64,000 nt of DNA. Origin: UBA4416 sp040386075 (GTDB lineage Bacteria; Bacteroidota; Bacteroidia; B-17B0; Aurantibacillaceae). This document shows, one piece after another, positions 61,157-64,000 of the stretch (its first letter is position 1; each line of letters starts with the position of its first letter). The position numbers and the translations under genes are program-made. The notes beneath the pieces are model-generated. The model was given only the letters and a program-made list of their open reading frames with translations. It was not told the origin of the DNA and did no database searches. Location of the stretch: positions 124,001 through 188,000 of the forward strand of contig JAZKGE010000013.1 of NCBI GenBank assembly GCA_040386075.1. The letters are read 5' to 3'.

Positions 61157-62206
61157 CTAATTATTTTTTTCAGCTAAAAGATTTAATTGCCATTTCCAGG
61201 CGCTTAACATCATCTCGTCCAAATTGTATTTAGGGTTCCAGTTCAATTCTTTTTTAACCCGATCATTATTAGCGTAAATATTAATTACATCTCCCGCCCT
61301 GCGTGGACCAATCTCATAATTCAATTTCTGGCCGCTCACTTTCTCAAAAGAATGAACCGCCTCCAAAACACTAACGCCATTACCTGTACCTAAATTAAAA
61401 ACAGATGTAGGGTGTAATTGTTTATTCTCTATTAAATAATTTAAAGCTTTTACATGCGCGTCAGCAATGTCGCTTACGTGTATATAATCTCGGATACAGG
61501 AACCATCACGGGTATCATAATCACTACCAAAAATGGTTAGTTTTTGTAAAATCCCTGCAGCCGTTTGTGTAATGTATGGCACTAAATTATCAGGCTTACC
61601 ACGTGGATACTCTCCGTTTAAACCAGTGGTATGTGCTCCAACAGGATTAAAATACCTCAACAAAACCGATTTGAACGAAGGCTGGCTTTTAGTGAAATTT
61701 ATTACAATGTCTTCTCCCATTTGTTTGGTTTGTGCATAAGGCGATTCGGCAACGGCAAAAGGAGTTTGCTCTGTTACCGGCAAATTATCTACATTTCCGT
61801 AGACCGAGCAAGAAGAAGAAAATATAAAATTTGATATATGCAGTTTCTGACAGATCTTTAGAATATTTACCAACGAACCCAAATTATTCTGGTAATACAT
61901 TAAAGGGTCTGAAACCGACTGAGGAACAGATTTATGAGCTGCGAAATGAATAACACCGATAGGATTTTTAACAGAACCCAGTGCCAATTCCAAAGCTTCT
62001 AAATTACAAATATCAACATTTAAATTTTTGACCCTTTTTCCTGTAATATTTTCTATCCTATCAAATGTATCAGTATTTGAATTCGAAAAATTGTCGACAG
62101 AAACGATCGTGTAATTTGTTTGCTGCAATAATTCAATAATGGTATGCGATCCAATATAGCCCGCCCCGCCTGTAACAATAATAGTTGATATGTTTTGATT
62201 TGCCAT
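61157..62206 (-). CDS. galE: UDP-glucose 4-epimerase
   Basis: A 349-residue extended SDR that interconverts UDP-glucose and UDP-galactose. The NAD loop is GGAGYIGSHTI (about 13-23), the catalytic motif SSSCSVYGNV and YAQTKQMGED (YxxxK), and FNPVGAHTTGLNGE and RDGSCIRDYIHVSDIADAHV are GalE hallmarks. It lies eight bases after the GT4 gene on the same strand, so it probably serves the same polysaccharide cluster. The AAA gene follows 11 bases on. Confidence 0.95.
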   Translation of the reverse strand: MANQNISTIIVTGGAGYIGSHTIIELLQQTNYTIVSVDNFSNSNTDTFDRIENITGKRVKNLNVDICNLEALELALGSVKNPIGVIHFAAHKSVPQSVSDPLMYYQNNLGSLVNILKICQKLHISNFIFSSSCSVYGNVDNLPVTEQTPFAVAESPYAQTKQMGEDIVINFTKSQPSFKSVLLRYFNPVGAHTTGLNGEYPRGKPDNLVPYITQTAAGILQKLTIFGSDYDTRDGSCIRDYIHVSDIADAHVKALNYLIENKQLHPTSVFNLGTGNGVSVLEAVHSFEKVSGQKLNYEIGPRRAGDVINIYANNDRVKKELNWNPKYNLDEMMLSAWKWQLNLLAEKNN

Positions 62207-62214
62207 AATTAGTT

Positions 62215-63444
62215 TTAAATAAATGAGCTATAGACTCCTGCATACTTATTAACTCCATTTTCCAAAGAGAAATAGTGTTTTGCCGCAGCAACTGTATTAC
62301 TCATATACAAGTTACGATTTTCTATTAAATTTAATACTGCCTGTTGATATTCTTTTTGATTAAAATCAGATATAATAACCCCACATTTTGTTTCCTTAAC
62401 AATACTATCAACATCACCCACACCTGCATTAGTAACAATTGGAACCTCCATCGACAATAATTCACCCATTTTAGTAGGCGAAGAAGCTGATTTGGAAAAT
62501 GATGGTTTAATGAAAAATAAAGATGCCGTTGACAACGAAATAAAATAAGGCATATCGGCTCTGGAAGAAGCAACTACAGTCAACTGATCCAGGCCAACTT
62601 TATGCTTTTTGGCTGCCTTGTGAATAAGTTCTTCACTATCTTTAGTAATGATGAGGAAATGACTATCCGTTTTTTGAGAAAGCTGTTTAAAAAACTCAAG
62701 CATTTCATCTGCCATATACCATGTTCCTAAAGATCCAACATAACTTAAAACAAATTTATCCTTTAGCTGCGGGTACCTGTTTTGAAATGCCTCTGATTTT
62801 ATATGCTCAAGAGATGCTTTTGAAAAAAATTCCAGGTCAGCACAACAGGGAATAACAGTTATTTTCGATTCGGGCATTCCTAAATTCCAATCCAAGATAA
62901 TTGATTTTGCACGATGTGTCAAAGAAATAACAGCATCGGACTGCATAAGCATTTGCTTTTCTTTTTTCTTGAAGAAAGAATAGAGGAAAGAACCAATAGG
63001 ATTGGCTTTACTCCAAATACCACCTTCAATTCTTTCATCAGCCCAAAAACCGCGCATATCAAAGATAAATCCTGTTTTAAATTTTTTTTTGCTATACAAG
63101 CCGATCAAACCCGAAAGGTAACTTCTGCAATGCAAAACTGCGTTGACATTAGAGACCACAAGCGAAGTTGTGTTTTTTTTGAGTGTCAAAAAATTTTGTA
63201 ATTGTGAAATAAATGGTACACCTGTTTTATAAAAGCTGTAATTCCAAACGATTCCGGCCTTATCCACAATAGATTCAATGGTTTTATGGTGCAGCTCCCA
63301 GTTATCCTTTTTTTCGCAACTTACAATACTGATATGATAACCCTTGTTCACCAAACCAAGCATATATGGCAAAACCTGAGATTGACCCAAAGGGTCCGTC
63401 ATCCCATCAATAGAAACAAATATAAAGCTTTTGGTATTGGTCAT
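62215..63444 (-). CDS. Family 4 glycosyltransferase
   Basis: A 409-residue retaining GT-B glycosyltransferase. The N-terminal domain begins FVSIDGMTDPLGQSQVLPY, with GFIFDMRGFWADERIEGG mid-way. The C-terminal GT1-like domain has FVLSYVGSLGTWYMADEMLEF, and the donor site STASLFFIKPSFSKSASSPTKMGELLSMEVPIVT (only partly quoted) has the Glu of EX-like KMGE. It probably builds an exopolysaccharide or O-antigen with the neighbouring galE. It diverges from the 63552 membrane gene, with 107 nt between. Confidence 0.88.
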   Translation of the reverse strand: MTNTKSFIFVSIDGMTDPLGQSQVLPYMLGLVNKGYHISIVSCEKKDNWELHHKTIESIVDKAGIVWNYSFYKTGVPFISQLQNFLTLKKNTTSLVVSNVNAVLHCRSYLSGLIGLYSKKKFKTGFIFDMRGFWADERIEGGIWSKANPIGSFLYSFFKKKEKQMLMQSDAVISLTHRAKSIILDWNLGMPESKITVIPCCADLEFFSKASLEHIKSEAFQNRYPQLKDKFVLSYVGSLGTWYMADEMLEFFKQLSQKTDSHFLIITKDSEELIHKAAKKHKVGLDQLTVVASSRADMPYFISLSTASLFFIKPSFSKSASSPTKMGELLSMEVPIVTNAGVGDVDSIVKETKCGVIISDFNQKEYQQAVLNLIENRNLYMSNTVAAAKHYFSLENGVNKYAGVYSSFI

Positions 63445-63551
63445 AAATTGAAGTAAAAATAGTATTTTTATGCTTGAGTGAGCAATCCTATTTGATAAAA
63501 AATACAGAAGCGAAGACCAAATAAATAGAAAAAGATAATCAATAGAAATAC

Positions 63552-64000
63552 ATGAATAACAGTCTTACTTTTCTTGATATCCTATTGCCACCTTTTTACA
63601 TTTTGGCCGCCATTGCTTATGGTTATTGGGTAACAAAAAGGAACATCAGAACCAACCCTGAGTACAGATATTTCACACGCGGGTTACTTATCAGGATATT
63701 GGGCGCAATCGCATTAGGGCTAATTTACTTTTTTTATTATGGAGGTGGTGATACTACCAACTACCATCAAACTGCTTCTGCATACGCAAATCTGTTCTTT
63801 AAGGATCAGGGAGATTTTTGGGTTGGCTGGATAGGAAATGCCAAGGGATATTATTTTGCATTTGATGAGTCGACCGGATATCCAATATATTCTGCAAAAG
63901 ACAGCCATTCTTTTTTTGTTGTAAGGTTATTGATTCCTATTGTAACCCTAGGCTTTCATTCTTATTTTGCAAGTGCCATCTTAGTAGCATGGATCACTTA
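63552..64000 (+). CDS. Polytopic membrane protein (3' end cut by window edge), possible polysaccharide polymerase
   Basis: From ATG 63552 the frame is open to the edge, 149 codons. It has a first hydrophobic helix (LDILLPPFYILAAIAYGYW), a basic loop, a second helix (LIRILGAIALGLIYFFYY), the motif GGGDTTNYHQTA, an extracytoplasmic loop and a third hydrophobic stretch (VRLLIPIVTLGFHSYFA). Such GDT--Y loops occur in EpsG/Wzy-like polymerases and other bacterial membrane proteins. The location next to GT4 and galE supports a polysaccharide role, as inference. Confidence 0.6.
   Translation, partial: MNNSLTFLDILLPPFYILAAIAYGYWVTKRNIRTNPEYRYFTRGLLIRILGAIALGLIYFFYYGGGDTTNYHQTASAYANLFFKDQGDFWVGWIGNAKGYYFAFDESTGYPIYSAKDSHSFFVVRLLIPIVTLGFHSYFASAILVAWIT

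Noticed and set aside
1..64000. tRNA, rRNA, CRISPR, insertion sequences or prophage genes.
   Set aside because: No TPsiC-type GGTTCGA-containing cloverleaf, no evenly spaced short repeats with unique spacers, and no transposase or integrase reading frame was recognised.

Overview
The window looks like a scaffold from a low-GC member of the Bacteroidota (Sphingobacteriia/Chitinophagia-like). I infer this from promoter motifs of the TAnnTTTG type, the lack of clear Shine-Dalgarno sequences, typical lipoboxes, and families characteristic of the phylum: DUF5683, PD40/OmpA proteins, MORN/YwqK proteins, a bacillithiol deacetylase and a homogentisate/HPPD pair. One run of ten N (19202-19211) inside lepB marks a scaffold join. 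I saw no rRNA, tRNA, CRISPR array, insertion sequence or phage gene. There is no gene-free stretch longer than 300 bases.

Layout. 1-1610 (minus) is the 5' part of a lipoprotein built of 42-residue ligand-sensor propeller repeats. 1668-11596 (minus) is a tightly packed, operon-like run. In transcription order it is GH3-type acyl-amido synthetase, LysE exporter, DUF493, aldose epimerase, LTA-synthase-like sulfatase-fold membrane enzyme, GT39-like membrane glycosyltransferase, gmhA, hddC-like nucleotidyltransferase, gmhB-like phosphatase and a GT2. Its second half looks like a surface-glycan module that makes an activated heptose and adds or decorates sugars. 11680-13933 holds an M42 peptidase, RNase HI and an FMN reductase.

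14050-21475 (plus) holds an MBL hydrolase, parA-parB-DUF5683-dapB-lepB, DUF3820 and a DEAD-box helicase. It ends at a bidirectional terminator facing polA. 21545-29375 (minus) holds polA, a small secreted protein, glutaminyl cyclase, cysS, a MORN-repeat protein and a threonine-dehydrogenase-like epimerase. 29589-35503 (plus) holds trhO, two paralogous lipoproteins, the tyrosine catabolism enzymes HmgA and HppD, a VOC protein and an unknown protein. 35524-43928 (minus) holds priA, a ZIP transporter, a methyltransferase, a PD40/OmpA-like protein, a 2-oxoacid dehydrogenase E2 and a small conserved-looking protein.

44119-50532 (plus) holds a giant alpha-2-macroglobulin and bshB1. 50636-53758 (minus) holds two secreted proteins and recG. 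53843-56923 holds a barrel-like protein, a small membrane protein on the opposite strand, ruvB and queG. 56924-63444 (minus) holds a histidine kinase, a double-AAA protein with a duplicated N-terminal beta-domain, galE and a GT4. A membrane protein runs off the right edge.

Most of the window is core metabolism and DNA maintenance. The less explained parts are the heptose/GT/LTA-synthase-like operon, the GH3-LysE pair, the double-AAA protein with duplicated N-domains, the paralogous lipoproteins beside tyrosine catabolism, and a possible leader peptide with hairpin in front of hppD. Dispersed palindromic repeats of several families sit in intergenic gaps. I could not identify a clearly new defence or mobile system here.
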